Assembly: GCA_021825295.1 (NCBI GenBank)
Contig: JAKAHV010000013.1
Location: forward strand, 1 to 64,000
DNA from: Nitrospirota bacterium
Lineage (GTDB): Bacteria > Nitrospirota > Thermodesulfovibrionia > Thermodesulfovibrionales > JdFR-88
Reading direction: 5' to 3'
DNA length: 64,000 bases
Positions 25,372 through 32,572 of this stretch are shown piece by piece. Positions within the stretch are counted from its first letter, which is position 1; each line of letters starts with the position of its first letter. Made by a program: the position numbers and the translations under genes. The notes under the pieces were generated by a model, which was not told where the DNA came from, searched no databases, and saw only the letters and a program-made list of their open reading frames with translations.

Positions 25372-25418
25372 CAGCTTCTATTTTTGATGGCGCCCGACCG
25401 GGCACCCGGATTTCAGTC

Positions 25419-25772
25419 TCAGCCGCAGGGGAAGTAGTTTATCTCGTAACCCTCGGCCACGAAAGCGGACCTTATGCTCTCCCGCTGCTCGGGGGTAAGC
25501 GAGACAAAGAGCGCCTGAACCTTGTCCGCGGAAGGCTCCACGCAGTTGTAGCGGAACAGGTCCCGCTTCGCGGCGGGCGGCACCGTGGAGCGGTCTAGCA
25601 CCCGCTTGAAATCCCCGCTTTCGCAGAGCATCTTGTAAAGCCCTTTCCTCTTGCTCGCGAAGTAGTAGGCCTTCCCGCCCTTATAGATTATAAACCGGTT
25701 GGTGCTGCACCCAAGGAAGGAGGCCGACGCCAGAAGCAGCACGGCCAAAGACAAAAAACCCTTCAATTTCAT
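25419..25772 (-). CDS. Small hypothetical lipoprotein
   Basis: A 117-residue protein with a lipoprotein signal peptide (KLKGFLSLAVLLLASASFLGC; lipobox SFLGC, Cys about 22). The mature 95 residues contain YYFASKRKGLYKMLCESGDF and a C-terminal NYFPCG, with three further cysteines. No family recognised. Its ATG overlaps the tlpA-like stop as ATGA, so the two are translationally coupled; a shared periplasmic redox or outer-membrane role is possible. Confidence 0.72.
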   Translation of the reverse strand: MKLKGFLSLAVLLLASASFLGCSTNRFIIYKGGKAYYFASKRKGLYKMLCESGDFKRVLDRSTVPPAAKRDLFRYNCVEPSADKVQALFVSLTPEQRESIRSAFVAEGYEINYFPCG

Positions 25773-26299
25773 TTCATAAGCTCCTCTACCTTGCTGATCA
25801 TCCGGGGCGAGGTCCAGTCCTGCGCTCCGTAGTACTTGCCGGCCAGGTCCCCGTTTTTATCGACAAAAAAGGTGACTGGAAGAGCAAAGACCGCATAGAG
25901 GTCGAATGACACCTTACGGTCCGGGTCTTCGAGGACGGGATAAGGCAGGGGGTCTTTGCTCAGGAATTCCTTCACCGCGCGCTCCGAGCCGTCAATGGAG
26001 ACCGAAATTATCTGCAATTTCCCCTTGTATCTCTGGGCCAGGGCCTTCAGCGAGGGGATTTCCTCGACGCAGGCGGGGCACCAGGTGGCCCAGAAATTCA
26101 GGAGCACGGCCTTCCCCCTGTAGGCGGAAAGGCTGTATACCTTCCCGTCGGCGGCCTTCAGGCTGAAATCCGGGGCCTTGCGGGGCGCGGCCCCTGCCAG
26201 ACGGGGGGATAAAACCGCGGCCAGGCAAAAAACCGACAGACTGAAGACCAGAACGGGCAGGAAACGCGCTAGGTTTACGTGTTTAGAATCTAATAGCAT
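25769..26299 (-). CDS. TlpA/ResA-like periplasmic thioredoxin
   Basis: A 176-residue exported thiol-disulfide oxidoreductase. An N-terminal hydrophobic signal/anchor (about residues 12-36) precedes a TlpA-like domain APDFSLKAADGKVYSLSAY. The active site is NFWATWCPACVEEIPSL and the cis-Pro segment ALPVTFFVDKNG. CPAC is an unusual variant of the WCxxC motif. It could reduce cytochrome c apoproteins or other periplasmic disulfides; the haem c kinase at 57117-59219 is one protein in the window that would need such maturation. No Shine-Dalgarno; a TATTAT lies 9 nt before ATG 26299. Confidence 0.88.
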   Translation of the reverse strand: MLLDSKHVNLARFLPVLVFSLSVFCLAAVLSPRLAGAAPRKAPDFSLKAADGKVYSLSAYRGKAVLLNFWATWCPACVEEIPSLKALAQRYKGKLQIISVSIDGSERAVKEFLSKDPLPYPVLEDPDRKVSFDLYAVFALPVTFFVDKNGDLAGKYYGAQDWTSPRMISKVEELMK

Positions 26300-26419
26300 A
26301 TTGTGTAGATAATAACATAAAGACCCGATAACTTAAAGAGGATGAAAAAGGAAGGGCCCTGCCTGAGGGAGGTTAGGAGGGCCCCAGAGGGGATGAGAGC
26401 TTGTTTGCGCAAATAAACC

Positions 26420-26830
26420 TTATATGAAGAGGCTGCTGCCGGCCTCCTGCGCGAACTCTATGAACTTGTCCGCATCGGCCACCTCGACATTGTCGATGAG
26501 GTCTTCCTTCTTGTAGCCGAACATCTGCATGGTCGCCGAGCAGGCGATGAATTTCACGCCGGCGTCCTGGCACATCTGGATCATGCCCGGTATGTCCGCC
26601 CAGTTTACCGCGGCGGCCAGCTTCGGGAGCGCCTCCATCCCGGGGGGCGGCGGTATCTGCTTGTTTTTCTCCCTGTGGAGGATGTTCAGGCCGCCAAAGG
26701 CGAAGAAGACCCTTACGTCGGTGTCCAGGGCGGCGGCGGTCGCCGAAAGCACAAGCGGCGCATACGCCATGTCGAGCGTCCCCTTGCTCGCTATTATTGC
26801 CATCCTTTTCGAATTACCGTTTCCTGCCAT
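26420..26830 (-). CDS. DsrE/DsrF/DrsH-like protein
   Basis: A 136-residue cytoplasmic protein of the DsrE superfamily (peroxiredoxin-like DsrE/F/H fold, linked to sulfur-transfer systems). N-terminus KRMAIIASKGTLDMAYAPLVL, then VRVFFAFGGLNIL, and Cys-bearing segments MIQMCQDAGVKFIACSATMQMFG; the Cys in IACSATMQ is at the position used by DsrE-type sulfur carriers. A perfect AAGGAGGT precedes ATG 26830. A consensus promoter at 26876-26904 drives it as a single gene. Sulfur relay or redox sensing is a family-based inference. Confidence 0.85.
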   Translation of the reverse strand: MAGNGNSKRMAIIASKGTLDMAYAPLVLSATAAALDTDVRVFFAFGGLNILHREKNKQIPPPPGMEALPKLAAAVNWADIPGMIQMCQDAGVKFIACSATMQMFGYKKEDLIDNVEVADADKFIEFAQEAGSSLFI

Positions 26831-26857
26831 CTATGCCGAACCTCCTTAACGGTTTTT

Positions 26858-26904
26858 CATCAACAAGATGTTTTCATATTACAAAATCCGGATATATTTG
26901 TCAA
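26858..26904 (-). promoter_or_regulatory. Sigma-70 promoter of the DsrE-like gene with a dyad at the start site
   Basis: Minus strand: TTGACA (26899-26904), 17 bp, TAATAT (26876-26881); predicted start is about 26869. The dyad CATC-AACAA-GATG (26858-26870) overlaps that start and could be an operator or a leader hairpin. Confidence 0.7.
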
Positions 26905-26965
26905 GAAAAATCGAAACTATAATCCGCCCGCCACTGGAGTGACGGACTGGCCTGCGTCAGACGGG

Positions 26966-27131
26966 GCCGGCATCTGCCCGCTCCTTCCGTTCAGCGCGCG
27001 GTTCCGGGCGTAAGTCCCGCCGCGGGGGGATTTACGTTGCAGTTAAGGGCGAATGTCAGGCCATTGTCAAGATGCGGTCCGCCGTGATCCGTCCGCTCTT
27101 CGCTTCTCTCCAGGAACAGGCAGATGCCGGC
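26966..27131 (+). repeat. Dispersed structured repeat R1, copy D
   Basis: Ends GCCGGCATCTGC (26966-26977) and GCAGATGCCGGC (27120-27131) are perfect 12-bp complements. The inner stem GTAA-x-TCCC / GGGA-x-TTAC is around 27010-27034. Conserved blocks GCGGTTCCGGGCGTAA, GGGCGAATG and GTGATCCGTCCGC are present. The flank to about 27170 (CCCCGCAAATC...GCAGGCCC) is shared with copies at 168 and 16300. It fills most of the 26905-27243 spacer. Confidence 0.72.
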
Positions 27132-27243
27132 CCCGCAAATCCGGCGCAGGCCCGTGCCGGGCCGCGGGGCCCGCTGCCTCACGTAAAAATCCAAACGGAA
27201 TGCTTGTGCGGCGGGGGAGGTTTTTATTATCCTAATAGCTGAA

Positions 27244-27906
27244 ATGCTCGAAAAGATAGGCATATTCAGCGGCCTCTCCCGCCAGGAGGCGGAATCCCTG
27301 GAGCCCTTCTTCAAACAGGAGCGGCGCAGGAAAAGAGACGTCATCTTCTCCGAAGGAGACCCCTCGCAATGGTTCTATGCCGTTTTGGAGGGGAAGGTCA
27401 AGATCACCAAGCTCTCCCAGGAGGGAAAGGAGCTGATACTGGAGATGATAGGGCCCGGCGAGGTATTCGGCGGGGTTGCCGCGATAAGGGGGCTGCCCTA
27501 TCCGGCGAATGCCCTGGCCATGGAGGACTGCCTGCTCCTGAAGGTCTCGAGTGAAGACCTGCTTGGCATACTCGGACGCTTCCCTGTCCTCACCATGGCC
27601 ATCTTCCAGGACCTGGGCGGAAGGCTGCAGCGCTCGCACGAAAGCGTGAAGCTGATGGCGCTTGAGAAGGTGATGGCGCGCGTGGCCGCTCTGCTTGTAA
27701 AGCTTGCCGGGAAGGACGGAAGGCAGACCCCCGAGGGGACCCTCATCGATATGAGGCTCACCAAGCAGGAGATAGCCGAGATGGTCGGCACCACCGTGGA
27801 GACGTCCATAAGGACGATGAGCCGCCTCAAAAAAGACGGCATCATCGCGGAAAAAAACGGCGGCATCCTGATAAAGGACATGGAGCGCCTCAAGGAACTG
27901 ATATGA
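27244..27906 (+). CDS. Crp/Fnr-family transcriptional regulator
   Basis: A 220-residue regulator. The cyclic-nucleotide-like beta-roll (about 8-120) contains KRDVIFSEGDPSQWFYAVLEGKVKI and MIGPGEVFGGVAAI. A dimer helix and a winged HTH follow (LTKQEIAEMVGTTVETSIRTMSRLKKDG, about 168-195). There is no N-terminal cysteine cluster, so it is not an oxygen-sensing [4Fe-4S] Fnr; ligand or redox input (cNMP, NO-haem) is unknown. The recognition helix VETSIRTMSRL matches the Crp/Fnr class that reads TGA-N6-TCA sites, found at 28575-28588 and 40154-40169. ATG 27244 lacks a Shine-Dalgarno. Confidence 0.92.
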   Translation: MLEKIGIFSGLSRQEAESLEPFFKQERRRKRDVIFSEGDPSQWFYAVLEGKVKITKLSQEGKELILEMIGPGEVFGGVAAIRGLPYPANALAMEDCLLLKVSSEDLLGILGRFPVLTMAIFQDLGGRLQRSHESVKLMALEKVMARVAALLVKLAGKDGRQTPEGTLIDMRLTKQEIAEMVGTTVETSIRTMSRLKKDGIIAEKNGGILIKDMERLKELI

Positions 27907-27982
27907 ATCCCTGGAGGGCCTGAAATCTACCCTAATGCCGGTAAAATGAGCCGTTTGCCGTTATTTGGGGGCCGGGGGCGAG

Positions 27983-28008
27983 GCCACCCGCCCTTAAGGG
28001 CGGGTGGC
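27983..28008. terminator. Hairpin between convergent crp and oxidase-like genes
   Basis: GCCACCCGCCC (27983-27993) and GGGCGGGTGGC (27998-28008) form a perfect 11-bp stem with a TTAA loop between two convergent genes. T-rich tracts are weak on both sides, so termination is likely but not textbook. Confidence 0.5.
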
Positions 28009-28024
28009 TCTGGGTTATAAAAAA

Positions 28025-28432
28025 TCATTCGGGCGCCTTCGAGTAGATAGTGGCCAGCATGTTGTAGAAAAAAAGCGCAATCGAGACCACCTCCACCGCG
28101 CCAAAGAGGGTTGAAAGCGTCCTCCAGGCCGGGGTCCCAGGGTCGTAAAACGCGGCCAGATAAAAGCCGAGCATCCCTAGAAGGCCCGCGTTCGCCAGCC
28201 AGAACTGGAGCACAGCCATAGTCTTGCTCTTTAAAAACCTGCCGGCGAATTTGGGCAGTATGTGATAGCCCACGCCGTAGATCATCATCGAAACCCAGCC
28301 CAGCAGCATCAGGTGCGCGTGCACGAACACCAGCTCCCCGTGCCGCCCGCCGAGCATCAGCACCCCCAGCACCGATGCCGCCATCAGATAGATGATGCTC
28401 ATGAGGATGAAATTCTTGACGAATCTGTCCAT
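28025..28432 (-). CDS. Short haem-copper-oxidase-like (CcoN/NorB-like) membrane protein
   Basis: A 135-residue protein with four predicted transmembrane helices (about 8-28, 35-56, 71-92, 104-126). VFVHAHLMLLGW and YGVGYHILPKF place histidines 38, 40 and 57 as in the first helices of subunit I of cbb3 oxidases and NO reductases. The remaining metal-binding helices of a full oxidase (450+ residues) are absent. It could bind one haem or act as an accessory or sensor protein; it is not a complete terminal oxidase. AGGAGG precedes ATG 28432; the open frame upstream is not used. Divergent from the DUF1858 gene across an Fnr-type site. Confidence 0.75.
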   Translation of the reverse strand: MDRFVKNFILMSIIYLMAASVLGVLMLGGRHGELVFVHAHLMLLGWVSMMIYGVGYHILPKFAGRFLKSKTMAVLQFWLANAGLLGMLGFYLAAFYDPGTPAWRTLSTLFGAVEVVSIALFFYNMLATIYSKAPE

Positions 28433-28574
28433 CCGGAAAATCCTCCTTCCCCTGTCTCTTGTATAATTCCTGTTACATAATATCGGGACCCGGACGGCTG
28501 CGGCAATGACGGCCGTCATAAATGGAGGGGGCCAGGCAGACATCGCCCTGCACGGGAGAAGGGGCGGCCGCGTT

Positions 28575-28616
28575 ATGACATATATCATGGCGGCAGGAAA
28601 GGCCGCGCGGTATCAT
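28575..28616 (+). promoter_or_regulatory. Class II Crp/Fnr-type promoter for DUF1858
   Basis: ATGAC-ATAT-ATCAT (28575-28588) fits TTGA(T/C)-N4-ATCAA at all but the outermost bases. TATCAT at 28611-28616 predicts a start at 28623, so the operator is centred exactly at -41.5, the classical class II activator position. No -35 hexamer is needed in this arrangement. The Crp/Fnr gene 700 bp away is the obvious candidate regulator. Confidence 0.6.
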
Positions 28617-28664
28617 CAGGACAGAAGAGATGAACAACCCGCAGTGATAAAGGAGGTATGAAAG

Positions 28665-28916
28665 ATGGCGGCGGACGCGAAAAACAAAGACGGCTTGATT
28701 ATTAAAGACGGCGTAACTGGGGACTCCCTTATCGGGGACGTGATAAACCGGAGCCCCGAGGCGAAGAGGATCGTGGAGAAATATTTCGGAAACGGCTGTT
28801 TCACCTGCCCGGGAATAAAGGTGGAAACGCTGGCCTTCGGCGCGATGATGCACAACGTGGACCCGGCCAGGCTCATTAACGAGATAAACGGCGCGGAGGT
28901 GAAAAATGAAGGTTAG
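28665..28916 (+). CDS. DUF1858 domain protein
   Basis: An 83-residue cytoplasmic protein. VTGDSLIGDVINRSPEAKRIVEKYF, GNGCFTCPG and ETLAFGAMMHNVDPARLINEIN give the compact helical DUF1858 fold, with the two conserved cysteines C45 and C48 in CFTC. DUF1858 modules often accompany hybrid-cluster and other redox proteins; a metal, haem or persulfide-related role is inferred. GGAGG precedes ATG 28665. The stop overlaps a 42-residue zinc-ribbon gene by 11 nt, and expression is probably from the Fnr-type promoter upstream. Confidence 0.88.
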   Translation: MAADAKNKDGLIIKDGVTGDSLIGDVINRSPEAKRIVEKYFGNGCFTCPGIKVETLAFGAMMHNVDPARLINEINGAEVKNEG

Positions 28917-29034
28917 GTGCTTTGTATGCGGCGCCCAGGAGGCAGACAGGGTCTATCTGCACTGCGTGCACGAGGGCGAGGAAAAGCTGGTATGCGCGCG
29001 CTGCCTGCCCGTACTCATACACGGGGCGCATTAG
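28906..29034 (+). CDS. 42-residue zinc-ribbon protein
   Basis: A small gene read directly: ATG AAG GTT AGG TGC to TAG. The product has two CxxC pairs, RCFVCGAQ (C5, C8) and LVCARCLP (C30, C33), 21 residues apart, plus YLHCVHEGEE between them and a C-terminal LIHGAH. This is the geometry of a treble-clef or rubredoxin-like zinc ribbon. The coding frame overlaps the DUF1858 stop, so it is translationally coupled to it. No named family is claimed. Confidence 0.75.
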   Translation: MKVRCFVCGAQEADRVYLHCVHEGEEKLVCARCLPVLIHGAH

Positions 29035-29070
29035 TGTAGCGTCCCGGGAATTCGCGTTAAAATTATCAGC

Positions 29071-29231
29071 ATGGGAGGATGTCCGCCTGGCCCTTGAGAG
29101 AGCGAGCAGGCTGACGGATCACGGCGCGCCGCATCCTGCCAATCTTTCGCCATTCGCGCTGAAAAACGCCCTAAACAAAGTTTTTATACGCCCGGAGCTT
29201 CAGACGAAAGGACTGGGCGGACATCAGGCAT
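29071..29231 (-). repeat. Dispersed structured repeat R1, copy B
   Basis: Ends GATGTCCGCC and GGGCGGACATC pair. On the minus strand it carries CTCCGGGCGTATAAAAAC, GCGAATGGCGAAAGATTGGCA and GCGCCGTGATCCGTC. The central CCCGCC hairpin is replaced by a weak AAAC/GTTT stem (29173-29183). The 30 bp before it (CCCGGGAATTCGCG and on) is also shared with the flank of copy C. It fills the space between the zinc-ribbon and metallophosphoesterase genes. Confidence 0.72.
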
Positions 29232-29253
29232 AGTCAGAGGAATTACGGGCCTG

Positions 29254-30003
29254 CTACAGCCCCCGCGAAAGCCTCTCGATAAGCGGCAGGGGCAGCCCCG
29301 CGGCGCCCATCTTCTCCTGTGTCTTGCGGATGTCGTAAGGCACGCGGACGAACCGGGCCTCCTCATCGCTTAAAAGCAGGTAGCATGCGCGGGGGTCCCC
29401 GTCCCTTGGCTGCCCGACGCTGCCCGCGTTTATGATGTAACGGCAGCTCCTGTCGAGCGCCGCCGCCTTTTGCCCTTTCGATGCCGTGATCTCGCCCGTG
29501 GGCATCCGCTCCATGACGAAGGGCAGATGGCTGTGCCCTATCAGGCATATCCACTCCTTGAAATGCTCGAAATTCACCTGGGCCTCGGAAAAATACAGCA
29601 GGTAGTGCCACTCCTCGGGCTCGTATGGGCTCCCGTGGACGAGGAACAGGCTGTCCTTCTCCAGCCGCTTCACAAGCGGCAGGGCCTCAAGCGCCGCCCT
29701 GCTTTCGGGCGTGAGAGTCTCGTCCGTCCATCTTATGGCCGCCCTTGCGTTTGGGTTGAAGAAGGTCACGTCGGTCAGCCCCAGGACGGCCCAGTCGTGG
29801 TTGCCGGCGACCCCCTGGAAGGCGTGCTTTCTGATGGCGGCAACGCACGCGTTGGGGTCCGGCCCATAACCGACGGCATCGCCCAGAAAAAGGATTTTTG
29901 CCCTCCGGCCGCCGGACTGCCCGGCCCGCGCCGAGATATCCGCCAGCACGGCGTCAAGGGCCTCCAGGTTGCCGTGGACATCGGAGATGACGGCATAGTT
30001 CAT
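29254..30003 (-). CDS. Calcineurin-like metallophosphoesterase
   Basis: A 249-residue cytoplasmic phosphoesterase of the YfcE/MPP family. All metal motifs are present: ISDVHGN (near residue 6), LGDAVGYGP, GVAGNHDW and LIGHSHLP, with a final NAGSVGQPRDGDP block typical of this subgroup. Likely substrates are phosphodiesters or nucleotides; these enzymes are not predictable further. Start ATG 30003 has no Shine-Dalgarno but an extended -10 element 6 nt upstream, suggesting a leaderless transcript. It is flanked on both sides by R1 copies. Confidence 0.9.
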   Translation of the reverse strand: MNYAVISDVHGNLEALDAVLADISARAGQSGGRRAKILFLGDAVGYGPDPNACVAAIRKHAFQGVAGNHDWAVLGLTDVTFFNPNARAAIRWTDETLTPESRAALEALPLVKRLEKDSLFLVHGSPYEPEEWHYLLYFSEAQVNFEHFKEWICLIGHSHLPFVMERMPTGEITASKGQKAAALDRSCRYIINAGSVGQPRDGDPRACYLLLSDEEARFVRVPYDIRKTQEKMGAAGLPLPLIERLSRGL

Positions 30004-30009
30004 GCCTAG

Positions 30010-30018
30010 ATTTTAGCA
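30010..30018 (-). promoter_or_regulatory. Extended -10 element at the metallophosphoesterase start
   Basis: On the minus strand TGC-TAAAAT, then 6 nt, then ATG 30003. The TGN extension compensates for a missing -35. A start 7 nt after the hexamer falls on the ATG itself. Confidence 0.5.
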
Positions 30019-30029
30019 GGTTGCAGGGC

Positions 30030-30210
30030 ATGGGCTGATATCCGCCTGGCCTTTCGTTCGGCTCGCGCGGTTCCGGGCGTATATAAACGGTCCCGCCGAG
30101 GCGGGATTTAGTTCGTCTTTCATGGCGAATGGCGAAAGATTGGCAAGATGCGGCGCGTCGTGATCCGTCCGCCTGCTCGCTCTCTCAAGGGCCAGGCGGA
30201 TATCAGGCAT
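30030..30210 (+). repeat. Dispersed structured repeat R1, copy A (best preserved)
   Basis: Imperfect 20-bp ends: CTGATATCCGCCTGGCC at the left and GGCCAGGCGGATATCAG at the right. The central hairpin is CCCGCC (30092-30097) / GGCGGG (30100-30105). Blocks GCGGTTCCGGGCGTATA, GGCGAATGGCGAAAG and GTGATCCGTCCGCC are conserved. It lies between the metallophosphoesterase and nusB. Confidence 0.75.
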
Positions 30211-30247
30211 AAGGCAGGGAAAGGGGCGTTTCCTGGATGATGCCGGC

Positions 30248-30658
30248 TTAATGTATTTTGGCTGACTTTGCTATCTTGTCAAGGATGCCGTTTATGAAAG
30301 CCGAGGACTCCTTCATCGAGAATTTCTTTGCCACCTCGAGGGCCTCGTTTATGACGACTGCCGGCGGGGTGTTGCTCTCGTAAAGAAGCTCGTAGGCGGC
30401 GGCCCTGAGGATATTCCTGTCCACCATGGCCATGCGCTCAAGGACCCAGTTTTCGGCGTATTTTCGTATGGCGGAATCGATCTCTTCCATGTGCTCGACA
30501 GCCCCTTTTACAATGCGCTCGGCAAACGCCCTGACCTCCGGGGGCTCGTCGAGGGGCTGCCAGAAAGAGGCGAAAAAAGCCCCATCCGGCTTTTCGGCGT
30601 TAAAATCGAGCTGAAAAAGCATCTGGAGAGCATACTCTCTGGCTTTTCTGCGTTTCAT
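30248..30658 (-). CDS. nusB: Transcription antitermination factor NusB
   Basis: RNA-binding partner of NusE/S10 in rRNA transcription antitermination. The 136-residue all-helical protein has the signature KRRKAREYALQMLFQLDFN at the N-terminus, then IDSAIRKYAENWVLERMAMVDRNILR and INEALEVAKKFSMKESSAFINGILD, all typical. The pair ribH-nusB is a widespread arrangement. Here they are separated by 101 bp carrying an R2 repeat end (30743-30760) and a duplicated GGTTCTTTTATGGG stretch. The start lacks a clear Shine-Dalgarno. Confidence 0.96.
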   Translation of the reverse strand: MKRRKAREYALQMLFQLDFNAEKPDGAFFASFWQPLDEPPEVRAFAERIVKGAVEHMEEIDSAIRKYAENWVLERMAMVDRNILRAAAYELLYESNTPPAVVINEALEVAKKFSMKESSAFINGILDKIAKSAKIH

Positions 30659-30742
30659 TTTTTATGGGTTCTTTTATGGGTTCCCAAAGACCGGGAAACT
30701 CCCCCGGAATCCGGGGATTTCCCTGGCTTACAAGTTCAAAAT

Positions 30743-30760
30743 CAGTTTTGAGACAGGTTC
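30743..30760 (-). repeat. Solitary R2 repeat end abutting ribH
   Basis: Minus strand: GAACCTGTCTCAAAACTG, immediately after TA. The ribH stop TAG (30762-30760) is made of TA plus the first base of the repeat, just as for the DUF2723 gene at 24986-24988. No partner end was found in the ribH-nusB gap. Confidence 0.6.
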
Positions 30761-31224
30761 TAGCGAAGCTTGTTCAGGAGCCTCGCCATTTCTATCGCGG
30801 TGATGGCGGCGTCAAACCCCTTGTTGCCGCTTTTGGTGCCCGCCCGCTCGACCGCCTGCTCTATGGTGTCCGACGTGATGACGCCAAAGGCCATGGGCAC
30901 GCCGGTCTCCAGCATCGCCTGGGCCACGCCCTTTGAGACCTCGGCCGCCACGTAGTCGAAATGCGGGGTCGCGCCCCTTATGACCGCGCCAAGGCAGATG
31001 ACCGCGTCGCAGCCCCCTTTTTTGGCGAGCAGTTTTGCGGCAAGGGGGATCTCGAAGGCGCCCGGCACTTTAACAACGTTTATATCGGCCTCGGAGGCGC
31101 CGTGCCGCAGAAGGGCGTCCCTGGCCCCATCCAGCAGTTTCCCCGTGATGAAGTCGTTGAAGCGGCTGACGATTACCGCGAATTTCAGGCCCTCCGCCCT
31201 CAGCTCTCCCTCGATGTATTTCAT
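30760..31224 (-). CDS. ribH: 6,7-dimethyl-8-ribityllumazine synthase
   Basis: Condenses 5-amino-6-ribitylaminouracil with 3,4-dihydroxybutanone phosphate, the penultimate riboflavin step; forms icosahedral or pentameric shells. The 154-residue protein has [49 protein letters not shown] and the C-terminal [12 protein letters not shown] 31224 was chosen over the longer frame because the protein then matches the family length and GGAGG lies upstream. Last rib gene of lepA-lepB-hyp-ribE-ribBA-ribH. Confidence 0.96.
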   Translation of the reverse strand: MKYIEGELRAEGLKFAVIVSRFNDFITGKLLDGARDALLRHGASEADINVVKVPGAFEIPLAAKLLAKKGGCDAVICLGAVIRGATPHFDYVAAEVSKGVAQAMLETGVPMAFGVITSDTIEQAVERAGTKSGNKGFDAAITAIEMARLLNKLR

Positions 31225-31354
31225 GGCCCTTGCCACCTCCAGGCAGTTTCTTTGAATAAACAAAGGCTTATTTTACGACATTTGAAAAGAAGGCACAAGC
31301 GGCCGGATAAATCCGCCGCCAGTGGCGAGGTTTACCTGCCGCGGTTCCGGCCCC

Positions 31355-32566
31355 CTACACGTTGTCCAGCATGTGCCCGAGTTTTTTCTTCTTGGTCTGC
31401 AGATAGACGACGTTTTTCTCGTGCGGCTTCATCTGGATGGGGACCCGCTCGACGACGGTAAGGCCGTAGCCCTCAAGGCCGACGATCTTTTTCGGATTGT
31501 TCGTCATGAGGCGCATGTTGCGCACCCCGAGGTTTACGAGTATCTGAGCCCCTATGCCGTAGTCCCTGAGGTCGGGCTTGAAACCCAGCTTCAGATTGGC
31601 CTCAACGGTGTCCAGCCCCTTTTCCTGCAGCTCGTAGGCCTTCAGCTTGGCCTCCAGCCCGATCCCCCTGCCCTCCTGCCTCATGTACAGTATGACGCCC
31701 TTCCCTTCCTTCTCGATCATCCTCATGGCCGCGTGGAGCTGCCAGCCGCAGTCGCACCTCCTCGAACCAAAGACGTCCCCGGTCAGACACTCCGAGTGCA
31801 CGCGGACGAGCACCTTGTCCTCCGGTTTCAGCTCTCCCTTGACGAGGGCCAGGTGGATGTTGTCATCGACGGCGTTGGAATAGGCTATGGCCCTGAACTC
31901 TCCGTATTCGGTCGGCAGCGCGACGCTGGCGGCCTGGCTTACGAACCTCTCGTTGCGCATGCGGTAGTTGATGAGGTCCTTGATTGTGACAAGCTTGATG
32001 CCGTGTTTTTTCGCGAACTGCGATAGCTCCGGCACCCTGGCCATCGTGCCGTCGTCGCTCATCACTTCGCAGATGACGCCCGCCGGGTAGAGGCCGGCCA
32101 TACGGGCCAGGTCCACCGAGCCCTCCGTCTGTCCGGCGCGCTGAAGGACCCCGCCCGGCTTCGACCTCAGGGGGAACACGTGTCCAGGTCTCGCGAGGTC
32201 GTCGGGCCTGGTCTTCGGATCGATGGCGGTTTTTATGGTGACCGCCCTGTCATGGGCCGAGATGCCGGTGGTGACCCCTTTTTTGGCCTCAATCGATACC
32301 GTAAAGGCCGTGCCGAATGAAGATGTGTTGACGTCGGTCATCATCCGGAGATTGAGTTCCTTCACGCGCTCCGGGGTCAGCGTAAGGCAGATAAGCCCCC
32401 TGCCGTGCTTGGCCATGAAATTTATGTCCGCCGCCGTCACCTTCCCGGCGGCCATGCAGAGGTCGCCCTCGTTCTCCCTGTCCTCGTCGTCCACGAGGAT
32501 GACCATCCTGCCCTGGGCGATCTCCTTTATGGCATCTTCTATCGGATCGATTGAACCCTTTTCCAT
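31355..32566 (-). CDS. ribBA: Bifunctional 3,4-dihydroxy-2-butanone-4-phosphate synthase / GTP cyclohydrolase II
   Basis: Provides both precursors of riboflavin. The N-terminal RibB domain (about 1-205) has the acidic active-site loop [30 protein letters not shown] and [22 protein letters not shown]. The C-terminal RibA domain (about 206-403) has [20 protein letters not shown], with the zinc cysteines, and [16 protein letters not shown]. The C-terminus [16 protein letters not shown] is the usual end. Length 403 is standard. Lies 6 nt after ribE and upstream of ribH. No FMN riboswitch is visible in the operon. Confidence 0.97.
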   Translation of the reverse strand: MEKGSIDPIEDAIKEIAQGRMVILVDDEDRENEGDLCMAAGKVTAADINFMAKHGRGLICLTLTPERVKELNLRMMTDVNTSSFGTAFTVSIEAKKGVTTGISAHDRAVTIKTAIDPKTRPDDLARPGHVFPLRSKPGGVLQRAGQTEGSVDLARMAGLYPAGVICEVMSDDGTMARVPELSQFAKKHGIKLVTIKDLINYRMRNERFVSQAASVALPTEYGEFRAIAYSNAVDDNIHLALVKGELKPEDKVLVRVHSECLTGDVFGSRRCDCGWQLHAAMRMIEKEGKGVILYMRQEGRGIGLEAKLKAYELQEKGLDTVEANLKLGFKPDLRDYGIGAQILVNLGVRNMRLMTNNPKKIVGLEGYGLTVVERVPIQMKPHEKNVVYLQTKKKKLGHMLDNV

Positions 32567-32572
32567 TCCCGC

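Noticed and set aside
25025-25387. 120-residue open frame after the DUF2723 gene
   Set aside because: Lies wholly inside the R2/R1 repeat element; its sequence is repeat-derived.
27244-27906. Oxygen-sensing Fnr
   Set aside because: Lacks the N-terminal cysteine cluster needed for a [4Fe-4S] centre, so only the general Crp/Fnr family is claimed.
28025-28588. Longer start for the oxidase-like protein (187 residues)
   Set aside because: The extra 52 residues are Pro/Arg-rich, cover the Fnr-type site and lack a Shine-Dalgarno; ATG 28432 has AGGAGG.
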